Made by a program: the position numbers and the translations under genes. This document shows positions 44,498 to 53,842 of a stretch of DNA of 64,000 bases, one piece after another. Each line of letters opens with the position of its first letter. Position 1 is the stretch's first letter. The notes beneath the pieces are model-generated. The model worked only from the letters and a program-made list of their open reading frames with translations, searched no databases and was not told the DNA's origin. Source of the DNA: Providencia sp. (lineage in GTDB: Bacteria > Pseudomonadota > Gammaproteobacteria > Enterobacterales > Enterobacteriaceae); assembly GCF_003533305.1 (NCBI RefSeq), contig NZ_DOEH01000009.1:240566-304565 (forward strand), in the 5' to 3' direction.

Positions 44498-45247
44498 ATG
44501 ATTATACTAGTGACAGGTGCAACTTCTGGCTTTGGTGAAGCAATCGCACGTAAATTTATACAACATAACTTCACCGTTATTGGCACAGGCCGAAGAACCC
44601 AAAGGTTGGATGCTCTACGTAATGAATTAGGTGAGAATTTTTATCCTTTAACTCTTGATGTGCAAGATAGGAAAGCAATCCAAGATGCGGTGGCTAATTT
44701 ACCGGCTAATCTTAAAAAGATTGATATATTAGTCAATAATGCAGGACTTGCATTAGGTCTAGAGCCTGCATTTAATGCGAACCCTGATGATTGGGAAGTC
44801 ATGATAGATACCAATTCTAAAGGTTTGGTTAATATGACCTACGAAATTTTGCAAGGAATGGTCGAAAATAATCACGGCCATATTATTAATATTGGTTCAA
44901 CCGCCGCAACTTGGCCATATAAAGGTGGCAATGTGTACGGTGCAACCAAAGCCTTTGTGAAACAATTTTCTTTAGGCTTACGTGCTGATCTACAAGGTAA
45001 AAAAATTCGCGTAACCGACATTGAGCCTGGTTTAGTCGGAGGTACTGAATTCTCAAATGTTCGTTTTAAAGGTGATGATAGTAAAGTAGAAAATATCTAT
45101 AAAGGTGCAGATGCACTAACGCCAGATGATATTGCAGAAACAGTGTTTTGGGTGGCAACCCTCCCTGCCCGTATGAATGTAAATACATTAGAATTGATGC
45201 CCGTATGTCAAACTTTTGCAGGTTTAACTATACATAAAGAGCAATAA
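44498..45247 (+). CDS. ydfG: NADP-dependent 3-hydroxy acid / malonic semialdehyde dehydrogenase YdfG
   Basis: 249 residues; start at 44498 behind GAGG. Short-chain dehydrogenase: TGATSGFG cofactor loop, NNAG, catalytic Ser in INIGSTAATWPY and Y-x3-K in VYGATKAF. Near-identical layout to E. coli YdfG (IEPGLVGGTEFSNVRFKGDD). It oxidises L-allo-threonine, serine and 3-hydroxy acids and reduces malonic semialdehyde. First gene of the E. coli-collinear block right of dif. Confidence 0.95.
   Translation: MIILVTGATSGFGEAIARKFIQHNFTVIGTGRRTQRLDALRNELGENFYPLTLDVQDRKAIQDAVANLPANLKKIDILVNNAGLALGLEPAFNANPDDWEVMIDTNSKGLVNMTYEILQGMVENNHGHIINIGSTAATWPYKGGNVYGATKAFVKQFSLGLRADLQGKKIRVTDIEPGLVGGTEFSNVRFKGDDSKVENIYKGADALTPDDIAETVFWVATLPARMNVNTLELMPVCQTFAGLTIHKEQ
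45163..45170 (-). other. KOPS motif pointing towards dif
   Basis: GGGCAGGG on the minus strand, inside ydfG and 1.0 kb to the right of dif. It fits the FtsK-orienting consensus GGGNAGGG and points leftward to dif, as expected on this replichore. Confidence 0.55.
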
Positions 45248-45328
45248 CTTTCGTACTATTCTATAAAGACGAAACTGGCTACTTTTAGCTATACTATGTT
45301 TAACTATCTAGGTCAGTAAGGAATTGAT

Positions 45329-45694
45329 ATGAGCTCATCACAAAAGTTTTTAAAAAATAGTTTCGCTGCAATGTGTTTTTGCCTACCGTTACTTTGGGTA
45401 TCATCGGCGCAAGCAAATACCTCTTGTACTGCGGGTAGCACTTGTGTTTCTGTGGGTAAAGGTGACGATTCGTTAAATAAAGAACAAGCTCGTCAAGAAA
45501 AGCAGCAATGGGATGAGACACGAATGCTACGTTCTAAAGTGAATACGCGTACCGAAAAAGAGTTTGATAAAATCGACTCAGCTTTTGATGCAAAAGATAA
45601 TTGTGAAAAAAGCGTTAACTTGAATGCATATTGGGAGCCTAGTACTAAACGCTGCCTTGATGTAAGCACCGGTCGCCCCCTAGCAAGACCATAA
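45329..45694 (+). CDS. ynfB: YnfB-like (DUF1283) exported protein
   Basis: 121 residues. Signal peptide about 1-29 (LLWVSSAQA). The mature part matches E. coli YnfB: KEQWDETRMLRSKVNTRTEKE, then CEKSVNLNAYWEPST and RCLD. Four cysteines may form disulfides. Periplasmic; function unknown. Followed 39 bp later by another small exported protein. Confidence 0.9.
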   Translation: MSSSQKFLKNSFAAMCFCLPLLWVSSAQANTSCTAGSTCVSVGKGDDSLNKEQARQEKQQWDETRMLRSKVNTRTEKEFDKIDSAFDAKDNCEKSVNLNAYWEPSTKRCLDVSTGRPLARP

Positions 45695-45733
45695 TACATT
45701 GATTTACAATCTATTCATTAATCGGGAGGTTTC

Positions 45734-45967
45734 ATGTACAAGAAAATTTTAATACCATTATTTTTAATGGTACTTGCACCTGCTTTCGCTCAAGCATCAT
45801 GTGAAAGCGTAATTGAAGAGATTAAACAGAAAATTATTAATAATGGCGTACCTGCGGATAACTTTAGCTTAGTCGCTGTCCCAAATGATGAGGTCGACCC
45901 ATCAAAAGGACAAGTGGTAGGTCATTGTCAAAATGATTCTTATAAAATCATTTATACTCGTCATTAA
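45734..45967 (+). CDS. small exported DUF1161-like protein
   Basis: 77 residues with a signal peptide (about 1-21, VLAPAFAQA) and a mature part of about 56 residues: CESVIEEIKQKIINNGVP, then VVGHC and IIYTRH. This matches the DUF1161 group (E. coli YnfD-like). Two cysteines may form a disulfide. GGGAGG before the ATG. Function unknown; probably in the same unit as ynfB. Confidence 0.8.
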   Translation: MYKKILIPLFLMVLAPAFAQASCESVIEEIKQKIINNGVPADNFSLVAVPNDEVDPSKGQVVGHCQNDSYKIIYTRH

Positions 45968-45992
45968 TCATTTTTTACTTTTAAAGTACACT

Positions 45993-46014
45993 AAAGGGCG
46001 CTAAGCGCCCTTTT
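45993..46014. terminator. rho-independent terminator
   Basis: AAAGGGCGC (45993-46001) and GCGCCCTTT (46005-46013), 3-nt loop, flanked by A and T runs. Serves the ynfB unit and the convergent bioD-type gene. Confidence 0.88.
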
Positions 46015-46026
46015 CTATTAGACATA

Positions 46027-46704
46027 CTACTGAGCAGAACGCCTTATGGACTTTTGCAGTTTTTCTGAATCTAGATAATGACCTAAGTCTCTTTCTTCAG
46101 GCCTTAATAGATAAGGGATCTCGCCTAATAATGGAGCTTTTATATGTTGCTGTAGTCTCTCAATGATTTGTGCGTAGTGAGCTAAACCCGGGTTAATTCT
46201 ATTCGCAATCCACCCTGCAATCGGTAAGCCGTCAGCTCTAATAGCATCAGCGGTTAATAGCGCATGATTCACACAGCCATTTTGAATACCAACAACAAGG
46301 ATCACCCCAACGGTTTCTTCTTTAAGCCAATCTGCATAAAAAGTATTGTCATCTAACAAATAACGCCAACCGCCATTACCTTCAATTACAACAACATCAC
46401 ATTGGTCGTTAAGATGTTCTAACCCATGTTTGATTTTACTAAAATCTATGATGTTTTTATGATTATAATTATCAACAATCCTTACTGGATTAATTTCATC
46501 ATAAGAAACGAGATTTTTAGATACGCTATGTATGAGTAATGCATCTTTATTCCTGGTTCCTTCTGGAGTATCAATACATTGATCTGCTATTGGCTTATAT
46601 CCAACAGCTTTAATTCCTTGGTGATTAAGAGCCTGCAATATTGCAAGCGTCGATACTGTCTTCCCGACATCTGTATCTGTCCCGGTAATAAATAGGTTCA
46701 TCAT
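46027..46704 (-). CDS. bioD: dethiobiotin synthetase, BioD2/YnfK type
   Basis: 225 residues starting MMNLFITGTDTDVGKT; AGGA lies upstream. The P-loop GTDTDVGKT and the ATP/Mg region IEGNGGWRYLL are typical of dethiobiotin synthetase, which closes the ureido ring of dethiobiotin with CO2 and ATP. Its place next to mlc and ynfL matches E. coli ynfK (bioD2), the paralogue outside the bio operon. Confidence 0.92.
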   Translation of the reverse strand: MMNLFITGTDTDVGKTVSTLAILQALNHQGIKAVGYKPIADQCIDTPEGTRNKDALLIHSVSKNLVSYDEINPVRIVDNYNHKNIIDFSKIKHGLEHLNDQCDVVVIEGNGGWRYLLDDNTFYADWLKEETVGVILVVGIQNGCVNHALLTADAIRADGLPIAGWIANRINPGLAHYAQIIERLQQHIKAPLLGEIPYLLRPEERDLGHYLDSEKLQKSIRRSAQ

Positions 46705-46843
46705 GGTATTTCTATCCTGAAGTGACAGACTGTGCAGCAAAAGGCTGTAAAAATGATATGGATTCAGTTTATTAGAATGGGAAATTGATAATTTTGCGTT
46801 AGCTCAATTTTATGCAAGATAGCGAAAAGTTTATTAATAGATA

Positions 46844-48052
46844 TTAGCCTTGTAATAATTGCAGTAGCAAAGAACCATCATATAATGACTGTTTAATTAA
46901 TGAGGTTTCACTTTCTTTTATGGAAAATTTAGATTTTTCTATCTGTAAATGTAAATGATACAGAGGAGTTGATTGCTGACTTATATAAGTATATAAGCGA
47001 GAAAAAAAGACAGTTGATACAGAATTTAATGGTGAATTGATTAAAATTAACTGAGTTCCAAAGATATTTACCATCATAGCTAAAGGTGTAGCGAGTTGCT
47101 CCGCAACTTTGTCTATTAGAAAGAGACATAATTTGTCTTCTTTTAATATTCCATGGCAGATGGATTCTAGTGATATTAAACCATTATTTAATATTGATAA
47201 TGGAAAATCTGTAAGTAAGGCTTGTGCTTGCTGTATAATCGCAGGCATTGAAACAAGCGCTTCTAAGCAACCAACCCCCCCGCAATAGCATTGCCTATCA
47301 TTGTTTTTACTTGCTTGAATATGACCAAAAAGAATTGGGCGGTGAGTATTTGTTTCCAAAATTTGGCTATGATTTAATACGGCGACATTAACTATTTTAT
47401 CTAATTGTAGATAAATGACATTTGCCACTCGGTTCGCAGAGTTTGCAAAATGGTCGGCTAATGCCAAAGCATTTACTGATGAATGCAGATAAACTGGAAG
47501 ACCTATTTTTTCTGTTAAGTATTCACCAATATGTAAATTATTTATATCAAAATTGGGCAATCGATAAATAATCTTTGAATGAGAGTCTAAAATACCATCA
47601 GATAAAATACTAATTGCAGTGACACGCTCTAGATACTGTTGATTGGATTCAAAAAATTGACTAATTAGCGATGAAAGAGATTCACAAAACTCGGTATTGT
47701 TTCGCACTTGAAATGGATATTCATTTTCAGCAAGAGTTCTAGCATTTATTTCATTAAGTGCAATGTTAACCTTTTGATTTTCAATTCTAATTGCAAGAAA
47801 TTGCCAACCTTCACTTTCAACCACTAATCCAATCGCTGGTCTACCACGTAGGCCTAAAACAGGAAATTCAAGTTCCTTTATTAAATGTGCATCTATTAGT
47901 TCACGTGTTATTTTGGTAATACTTGCTGGTGCTAACTGAGATTGTTTAGATAGTGAAATACGAGAGATTGGACCATGTTGATCAATGACTTGATACACTA
48001 TTCCAGTGTTTAGTTGTTTAATTTGGTCAATATGACCGGTTTGATTTAACAT
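46844..48052 (-). CDS. mlc: Mlc-type ROK-family glucose-responsive repressor, divergent
   Basis: 402 residues. N-terminal winged helix (HIDQIKQLNTGIVYQVID, and the recognition region LAPASITKITREL) as in Mlc of E. coli. The ROK zinc site is kept: GHIQ with His, then CYCGGVGCLE. Other ROK glycine motifs are eroded, for example LDKIVNVA where Mlc has DHNVGAG and SDGILD in place of LPGIID. E. coli Mlc represses PTS and mal genes and is sequestered by dephosphorylated PtsG. Genomic place (bioD2-mlc-ynfL) matches E. coli. Confidence 0.88.
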   Translation of the reverse strand: MLNQTGHIDQIKQLNTGIVYQVIDQHGPISRISLSKQSQLAPASITKITRELIDAHLIKELEFPVLGLRGRPAIGLVVESEGWQFLAIRIENQKVNIALNEINARTLAENEYPFQVRNNTEFCESLSSLISQFFESNQQYLERVTAISILSDGILDSHSKIIYRLPNFDINNLHIGEYLTEKIGLPVYLHSSVNALALADHFANSANRVANVIYLQLDKIVNVAVLNHSQILETNTHRPILFGHIQASKNNDRQCYCGGVGCLEALVSMPAIIQQAQALLTDFPLSILNNGLISLESICHGILKEDKLCLFLIDKVAEQLATPLAMMVNIFGTQLILINSPLNSVSTVFFSRLYTYISQQSTPLYHLHLQIEKSKFSIKESETSLIKQSLYDGSLLLQLLQG

Positions 48053-48143
48053 GGCTAGCGCCCAAATCCTTTACAAAGCAATTAGTTATTATGCCTTAAT
48101 ATGTGTAATAATGATTTCACATGCACAGTAAGTGTGATCTCGA

Positions 48144-49055
48144 TCACTTCAGAGTACCAACAATATTTGCAAGTAGTAAATTGGTTAATTTTTTAGCGGC
48201 GGCAGGTTGAACTCTACGAGTATTGTAAACTAACCACACTTCAGAAACCGTTTTAATATTAGCTAATTTTATATATCGTACACCATCAATTTTCATTCGC
48301 GTAAATGATTCCGTAATTATGGAAATTCCCATACCAGCGGAGACTAAACCTAAAATCGTCATGGCTTCCCCTGCCTCTTGAGATATTGTTGGCACCACGC
48401 CGGCAGAAGCGAGTAATTGGCTAATTTCATCGTAAAGCGCAGTGCCAACTTCTCTTTCAAAAAAAACTAGCGGATATTTAGCGAGTTGCTTGATATCAAT
48501 GCCTGTATTTTCAAACTCTAATAGCGGATGTCCTTCGTATACCGCGACCATAAAAGGTTCTTTAAATAATAGTTGATAATCAAGTTGTTCAGGTAATAGC
48601 GTATTACGCATAATTCCAATATCAATACGGCCTGTTATCAAGGGTGCTATTTGTTGTTTGGTATTCATCTGATGCATATGAATAGATACATCAGGGTAAG
48701 TTTCTCGATATTGACGTAAGCTCATCGTCACTTTGTGCATAAAAGGTGTTGTAGAGGTAAAGCCGATTGAGAGCTCGCCTAATTCTCCTTTCTCCATACG
48801 CGCTGCTTTAATTGCAGCGGCATCGACTTGGGATAAAATTTGGTACGCTTCTTTAAGAAACATAGTCCCCGCGGGTGTTAAAGAAACATTTCGATTATTA
48901 CGTTCAAGTAATTTAGCGTTAATTTTTTCTTCAAGAATTTGAATTTGTTGACTTAATGGTGGCTGAGATATGTGTAAGCGTTCAGCTGCACGGCCAAAAT
49001 GAAGCTCTTCAGCGACAGCAATAAAATAACGCAAATGTCTTAATTCTATATTCAT
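48144..49055 (-). CDS. ynfL: LysR-family regulator YnfL
   Basis: 303 residues. MNIELRHLRYFIAVAEELHFGRAAERLHISQPPLSQQI is the standard LysR start (split here by the recognition helix), and the effector domain has MNTKQQIAPLITGRIDIGI. Divergent from ynfM as in E. coli, with which it shares a 131-bp promoter region, and probably regulates it. Ligand unknown. Confidence 0.92.
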   Translation of the reverse strand: MNIELRHLRYFIAVAEELHFGRAAERLHISQPPLSQQIQILEEKINAKLLERNNRNVSLTPAGTMFLKEAYQILSQVDAAAIKAARMEKGELGELSIGFTSTTPFMHKVTMSLRQYRETYPDVSIHMHQMNTKQQIAPLITGRIDIGIMRNTLLPEQLDYQLLFKEPFMVAVYEGHPLLEFENTGIDIKQLAKYPLVFFEREVGTALYDEISQLLASAGVVPTISQEAGEAMTILGLVSAGMGISIITESFTRMKIDGVRYIKLANIKTVSEVWLVYNTRRVQPAAAKKLTNLLLANIVGTLK

Positions 49056-49186
49056 GCTGTACTCTTATTTAATTGATATTTTAAAAGTATCATTTGTTAT
49101 TATTAATATATTAGACAAAAGATTGCAAAATTTCTATTCTTTGATCGAAATCAAATGATATGAGGTTGATCAGACAAGGAATATTC

Positions 49187-50467
49187 ATGGAACAATCATC
49201 AAATAGTCTAATTTCCGACCAATCAGTCGATGAAAAACATTCAGTTAATGATTTTGACGCTGATCAACCTATACCGGTCCCCCCCAAAAAGCATTATATA
49301 CAACGTGATGATGCTTTATATTTACGAGTAACTTTGTCCTTCTTTACCGTAGGGTTTGCAACATTTGCTTTGTTATATTTTGTACAACCTATCTTACCGC
49401 TGCTATCTGAAGATTTTAATATTTCGCCAGCAACAGCAAGTTTATCTTTATCTTTAAGTACTGGATTGATGGCATTAGGATTATTGATTACCGGGCCAAT
49501 ATCAGATGCTATAGGCCGTAAAAATGTTATGGCTATCTCATTAACTTGTGCTGCTCTTTTTACTTTACTCAGTTCTGTCATGGAAAGTTGGCAGGGTATC
49601 TTAATTGTTCGCGCTTTAGTTGGACTCTCTTTGAGTGGTGTTGCCGCCGTTGCAATGACCTACTTAAGTGAAGAAATTCACCCAAGCTATGTTGCGCTTT
49701 CTATGGGGCTTTATATTAGTGGCAATTCTATTGGTGGAATGAGCGGAAGACTTATGACGGGTGTGATTGCTGATTTTTATTCTTGGCGAATTGCGGTTGT
49801 CATTTTGGGAACATTGGCCTTATTGGCTGCTATCGGATTTTGGCGATTATTACCCCCTTCTCAACATTTTAGAGCTAGCTCCCTTAAACCTAAAAGCTTA
49901 TGGGTTAACTTGCATCTTCACTTGCGTGATAAAGGGTTACCATGGCTATTTATTGAAGGCTTTGTCTTAATGGGCGGTTTTGTCACCATGTATAACTACA
50001 TTGGATATCGCCTATTAGCAGAACCTTATAATTTGAGCCAATCTACAGTCGGAATGCTATCGTTAATCTACTTAACAGGTACCTATAGTGCGACTAAAAC
50101 GGGCAGCCTGACCATAAAATATGGATTCGGTAATATTTTAATCGCATCGCTAGTCTTTATGCTCATTGGGATTTTACTAACATTACACCCTAATATTTGG
50201 GTTATTCTTTTGGGCATGACTGCACTGACTACCGGATTTTTTGCTGCGCACTCAGTGGCGAGTAGCTGGGTTGGAAGAAGAGCAAAGCGCGCTCGAGGTC
50301 AAGCATCATCATTATACCTATTTAGTTATTATACTGGCTCAAGTGTCGCTGGGACTATCGGGGGTATATTTTGGTCTCAGTATGGTTGGAATGGCGTTGC
50401 TATTTTTATAGCGGCTATGTTGCTACTTGGCGCCATGATTGCTTATAAATTAAAAATTAACTGCTAA
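49187..50467 (+). CDS. ynfM: MFS transporter YnfM
   Basis: 426 residues; start at 49187 behind AAGGA, six bases upstream. About 45 cytoplasmic N-terminal residues (DFDADQPIPVPPKKHY) precede twelve membrane segments. The loop GPISDAIGRKNVM is the MFS signature. Similar to E. coli YnfM; exporter of arabinose/drug type, substrate not established. Pairs with the divergent ynfL. Confidence 0.9.
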   Translation: MEQSSNSLISDQSVDEKHSVNDFDADQPIPVPPKKHYIQRDDALYLRVTLSFFTVGFATFALLYFVQPILPLLSEDFNISPATASLSLSLSTGLMALGLLITGPISDAIGRKNVMAISLTCAALFTLLSSVMESWQGILIVRALVGLSLSGVAAVAMTYLSEEIHPSYVALSMGLYISGNSIGGMSGRLMTGVIADFYSWRIAVVILGTLALLAAIGFWRLLPPSQHFRASSLKPKSLWVNLHLHLRDKGLPWLFIEGFVLMGGFVTMYNYIGYRLLAEPYNLSQSTVGMLSLIYLTGTYSATKTGSLTIKYGFGNILIASLVFMLIGILLTLHPNIWVILLGMTALTTGFFAAHSVASSWVGRRAKRARGQASSLYLFSYYTGSSVAGTIGGIFWSQYGWNGVAIFIAAMLLLGAMIAYKLKINC

Positions 50468-50507
50468 CCTATCATTTGCTACTGATAAAAAATGAAATTT
50501 ATCTATT

Positions 50508-50549
50508 CTCATCATTAATAGACTCTATATTTTCTATAAATGATGAGGA
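50508..50549 (+). promoter_or_regulatory. hairpin masking the ribosome-binding site of the LPMO gene
   Basis: CTCATCATT (50508-50516) pairs perfectly with AATGATGAG (50539-50547). The right arm overlaps the Shine-Dalgarno GAGGA (50545-50549), which is six bases before the ATG at 50556. The fold would hide the ribosome-binding site, so temperature or a trans factor may control translation. Confidence 0.45.
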
Positions 50550-50555
50550 TATTCA

Positions 50556-51134
50556 ATGAAACAATTTCTGTTACTTCCATTATTGCTGTGTTGCAGTTTT
50601 TTGGTTTGGTCTCACGGGTATGTTGAATCCCCAGCGAGCCGAGCATATCAATGTAAATTAAAAAATAATATTGACTGCGGCCCTGTGCAATATGAGCCAC
50701 AATCAGTCGAGGGCTTAAAAGGGTTCCCCCAACAAGGGCCTGCTGATGGGCATTTAGCAAGTGCAGGCATAGCTAGATTTTATCCAATTGATTTACAAGA
50801 AACTTCTCGTTGGAAGCATAATAAAATAAATCAAAGCAATGTCGATTTTTATTGGCGGCTTACTGCTGTACATAAAACTTCTAAATGGGAATATTTCATT
50901 ACTAATCCTAATTGGGACGCCAGCCAGCCATTATCTCGAAGTCAGTTTAATTTAACCCCCTTTTGCAAGGTTGAGAAATTAGAAATACCAGAGGCTCAAG
51001 TGCATCATCGCTGTGATTTACCAAAGAATTACAATGGTTATCATGTTATTTTAGCGGTATGGACAATAAGTGATACTCAAAACGCATTTTATCAAGCTAT
51101 TGATATCGATATAAATTACGAACTGTTAAAATAA
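50556..51134 (+). CDS. lytic polysaccharide monooxygenase, AA10 (chitin-binding) family
   Basis: 192 residues. Signal peptide 1-19 leaves His20 as the mature N-terminus ([10 protein letters not shown]), the first copper ligand. The second ligand is H106 in [14 protein letters not shown], and F178 fills the axial position. Single-domain AA10 enzymes cleave chitin (or cellulose) oxidatively outside the cell. There is no attached carbohydrate-binding module. A terminator-rich intergenic region isolates the gene. It lies between ynfM and tus, where E. coli has other genes, so it is an insertion relative to that order. Confidence 0.9.
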   Translation: MKQFLLLPLLLCCSFLVWSHGYVESPASRAYQCKLKNNIDCGPVQYEPQSVEGLKGFPQQGPADGHLASAGIARFYPIDLQETSRWKHNKINQSNVDFYWRLTAVHKTSKWEYFITNPNWDASQPLSRSQFNLTPFCKVEKLEIPEAQVHHRCDLPKNYNGYHVILAVWTISDTQNAFYQAIDIDINYELLK

Positions 51135-51244
51135 CTCACGACACTTCAGAAACCGTTTATCTATCGGTACTTTCTTTTTAGCCCCCTTTTTTATGGTTTA
51201 GCATTGATAATCGTCAATGCTAATGTTACCTTGTTTTTTATCAT

Positions 51245-51267
51245 ATACAGAATGTTGTAACTAAATA
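51245..51267 (+). other. Ter site upstream of tus
   Basis: ATACAG then AATGTTGTAACTAAATA. The core ATGTTGTAACTAAA and the G at position 6 match E. coli TerB; the ends differ. It lies just before the tus start codon (51273), like TerB in E. coli, where Tus represses its own gene. In this orientation it blocks forks moving left to right. Confidence 0.85.
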
Positions 51268-51272
51268 AAAAC

Positions 51273-52184
51273 ATGAATAACAATAAACAAAATTTAATTG
51301 ATTGTTTCAATCATTTAGAAGCCTACATAAATGAACTCAGTCATTTATTGTTAGCGCAATCTATGTTTACAGCTAATGTATTCCGTTTACCTGAAATACT
51401 CAAAGGTGATGAAACCAGTGAAATATCTTCAATATTAGTCGAAAAAGTAACAGGAAAAAAAGCGCTTAATGACATTATCCAGCTAATAAATCTATTATTT
51501 ATCCATAAAAAATCAGGTCTTGTTAGTAATAAATCTGCGATACGATTACCAGGAGCAATTTGTGTTGAAACATCACCTGCTGGATATCTGCAGTTTGATA
51601 AATTAATAACTCAAATTAATTTATTAAAAATTGAAATAAAAAAAATAGTAACTCAACTAGACGAATCACAACGTTTTGATTTTATAAGAGAAAGCCTTCA
51701 TGGGTTATTAACGCTAAATACTTACCGTACCCTCACCCTACTTTCTGATATTGATACCATTCGCTTTGGTTGGGCAAACAAAAAAGTAATCAATAAAATG
51801 ACTAAAGAAGAGGTTCTTAATCGTCTGCAAGACAGTTTTGAAAGTGGCCGAGGGCCAAGTGACATTCCTAAAGAACAATGGCAAATACAACTGATGAATG
51901 AAATAGCTCTTATTCATTCGCTGCCTCATGATGCCGTTCTAAAAACACAACGCCCCGTTAAAGTTCAACCTATTGCTAGAGTTTGGGATAAGGAACAACA
52001 AAAACAAACACAATTTGCTTGTGCTACACCTTTGTTTGTTTTCGCGGTAGACAAAGAGCTTACAGACATTGTTATCGGCGATCTTCCTGATTATCATATG
52101 GATAATATTGCTATTCGTAATCGGCCTAAATCAAAACCGGTAGAATTAATTATTCCTCGTCTAAATTTATATATAGAACGCTAA
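51273..52184 (+). CDS. tus: replication terminus site-binding protein Tus
   Basis: 303 residues, near the 309 of E. coli Tus and similar throughout: SAIRLPGAICVE, LITLN-type GLLTLNTYRTLTLLSD, FGWANKK, RPVKVQPIARVWDKEQQKQ, LIIPRLNLYIER. Tus binds Ter DNA as a monomer and stops the replisome from one side. The Ter overlapping its 5' region suggests autoregulation. Adjacent to fumC, as in E. coli. Confidence 0.95.
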   Translation: MNNNKQNLIDCFNHLEAYINELSHLLLAQSMFTANVFRLPEILKGDETSEISSILVEKVTGKKALNDIIQLINLLFIHKKSGLVSNKSAIRLPGAICVETSPAGYLQFDKLITQINLLKIEIKKIVTQLDESQRFDFIRESLHGLLTLNTYRTLTLLSDIDTIRFGWANKKVINKMTKEEVLNRLQDSFESGRGPSDIPKEQWQIQLMNEIALIHSLPHDAVLKTQRPVKVQPIARVWDKEQQKQTQFACATPLFVFAVDKELTDIVIGDLPDYHMDNIAIRNRPKSKPVELIIPRLNLYIER

Positions 52185-52202
52185 TCAGTTAAAGAATAAA
52201 AA

Positions 52203-52232
52203 AACACCTACTGTTTTAAATCAGCAGGTGTT
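52203..52232. terminator. hairpin between convergent tus and fumC
   Basis: AACACCTACTG (52203-52213) with CAGCAGGTGTT (52222-52232), one mismatch, 8-nt loop, A-run on the left and AT-rich on the right. Confidence 0.7.
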
Positions 52233-52264
52233 CTAATTTAACAAGCTTTGGTTTTTCCAATAGC

Positions 52265-53662
52265 TTATGACTTCATGCTACCAACCATGTCTTCAGGACG
52301 AACCCAGTCATCAAATTGTTCTTCAGTTAAGTAGTTCAATTTAAGTGCTGACTCTTTCAAAGTAAGCCCTTCTTTATGTGCATTTTTGGCAATTTCAGCT
52401 GCTTTGTCATAACCAATATGGGTATTCAATGCAGTGACTAACATCAGTGATTCGTGAAGTAATTTTTCAATACGCTCACGATTTGGTTCAATACCGACTG
52501 CACAATGCTCGTTGAAGCTGCGCATACCGTCAGCTAATAAACGAACTGATTGTAAGAAGTTATCAATCAACATTGGGCGGAATACGTTGAGTTCAAAATT
52601 ACCCGATGCGCCACCGATATTAACAGCAACATCATTACCCATAACTTGAGCACAAAGCATCGTTAAAGCTTCACACTGAGTAGGGTTAACTTTACCTGGC
52701 ATGATAGAACTACCTGGTTCATTTTCTGGAATTGAAATCTCACCAATACCACAACGTGGACCTGATGCTAACCATCTAACATCATTAGCTATTTTCATTA
52801 ATGATGCAGATAATCCTTTAAGTGCACCATGTGCATGAACGAGGCTATCGCAGGTTGCCAATGCTTCAAATTTGTTAGGCGCCGTAATAAATGGCTGCCC
52901 TGTTAGCTCCGCGATTTTTTTCGCCACACGAACCGCATATTCAGGATGCGTGTTTAATCCGGTACCAACAGCCGTGCCACCTAATGCAAGCTCACATACA
53001 TGTGGAACTGAATTTTCAATATGCTTTTCACTGTTTGCCAACATAGTTGCCCAGCCAGAAATTTCTTGGCCTAATGTCAGTGGGGTTGCATCTTGTAGAT
53101 GAGTACGTCCAATCTTAACGATATCTTTAAACGCTTTTGCTTTAGCATCCAATGTTTTCTGTAGGATTCTAAGCTCAGGTAAGAGATGTTCACGAATAGC
53201 AACAACTGCTGCAACATGCATTGCAGTAGGAAATACATCATTTGAACTTTGGCTTTTGTTTACATCATCGTTTGGATGGATAAGACGGTCATTCCCTCTT
53301 TGTCCACCTAGAATTTCACTACCACGATTCGCTAGCACCTCATTCATGTTCATGTTACTTTGAGTACCAGAACCAGTTTGCCAGATAGCGAGAGGAAATT
53401 CAGTTGGATGTTTACCAGCTAAAACTTCATCTGCTGCTGCAATGATGGCATCGCCTCGTTCTTTAACTAATAACCCTAAATCCATATTCACACTAGCCGC
53501 TGCTTTTTTAGTGATAGCGAGTGCGTGGATCAGAGCAACGGGCATTTTTTCTACAGATATACGGAAATGTTCTAAAGAACGCTGCGTTTGCGCGCCCCAC
53601 AATTGGTCAGCAGGTACTTCAATTGGTCCCATTGAGTCTTTTTCAATGCGAGTGGCTGCCAT
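52265..53662 (-). CDS. fumC: class II fumarate hydratase FumC
   Basis: 465 residues from the ATG at 53662, which follows AAGGAGAT; longer upstream extension is not translated in the family. Signature [11 protein letters not shown] and substrate loops [14 protein letters not shown] and TAVGTGLN are present. The heat-stable, iron-independent enzyme interconverts fumarate and malate in the TCA cycle. Convergent with tus. The E. coli neighbour fumA is absent between fumC and manA here. Confidence 0.97.
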   Translation of the reverse strand: MAATRIEKDSMGPIEVPADQLWGAQTQRSLEHFRISVEKMPVALIHALAITKKAAASVNMDLGLLVKERGDAIIAAADEVLAGKHPTEFPLAIWQTGSGTQSNMNMNEVLANRGSEILGGQRGNDRLIHPNDDVNKSQSSNDVFPTAMHVAAVVAIREHLLPELRILQKTLDAKAKAFKDIVKIGRTHLQDATPLTLGQEISGWATMLANSEKHIENSVPHVCELALGGTAVGTGLNTHPEYAVRVAKKIAELTGQPFITAPNKFEALATCDSLVHAHGALKGLSASLMKIANDVRWLASGPRCGIGEISIPENEPGSSIMPGKVNPTQCEALTMLCAQVMGNDVAVNIGGASGNFELNVFRPMLIDNFLQSVRLLADGMRSFNEHCAVGIEPNRERIEKLLHESLMLVTALNTHIGYDKAAEIAKNAHKEGLTLKESALKLNYLTEEQFDDWVRPEDMVGSMKS

Positions 53663-53842
53663 TACTATCTCCTTAGATACATACACAGAATAATTGATTT
53701 TAGAATCATCTGCTTGCAGGTAAGCAAATAACCGAGCAGTATGATGCCACAAATTGAATTTCAATTATGAGACTTAGTCGAGCTTATTGTGTTGTTGTAA
53801 AAAGGAAATGAGTTGATTTTCTAAAAAGAAGAGAGTTTTGCT

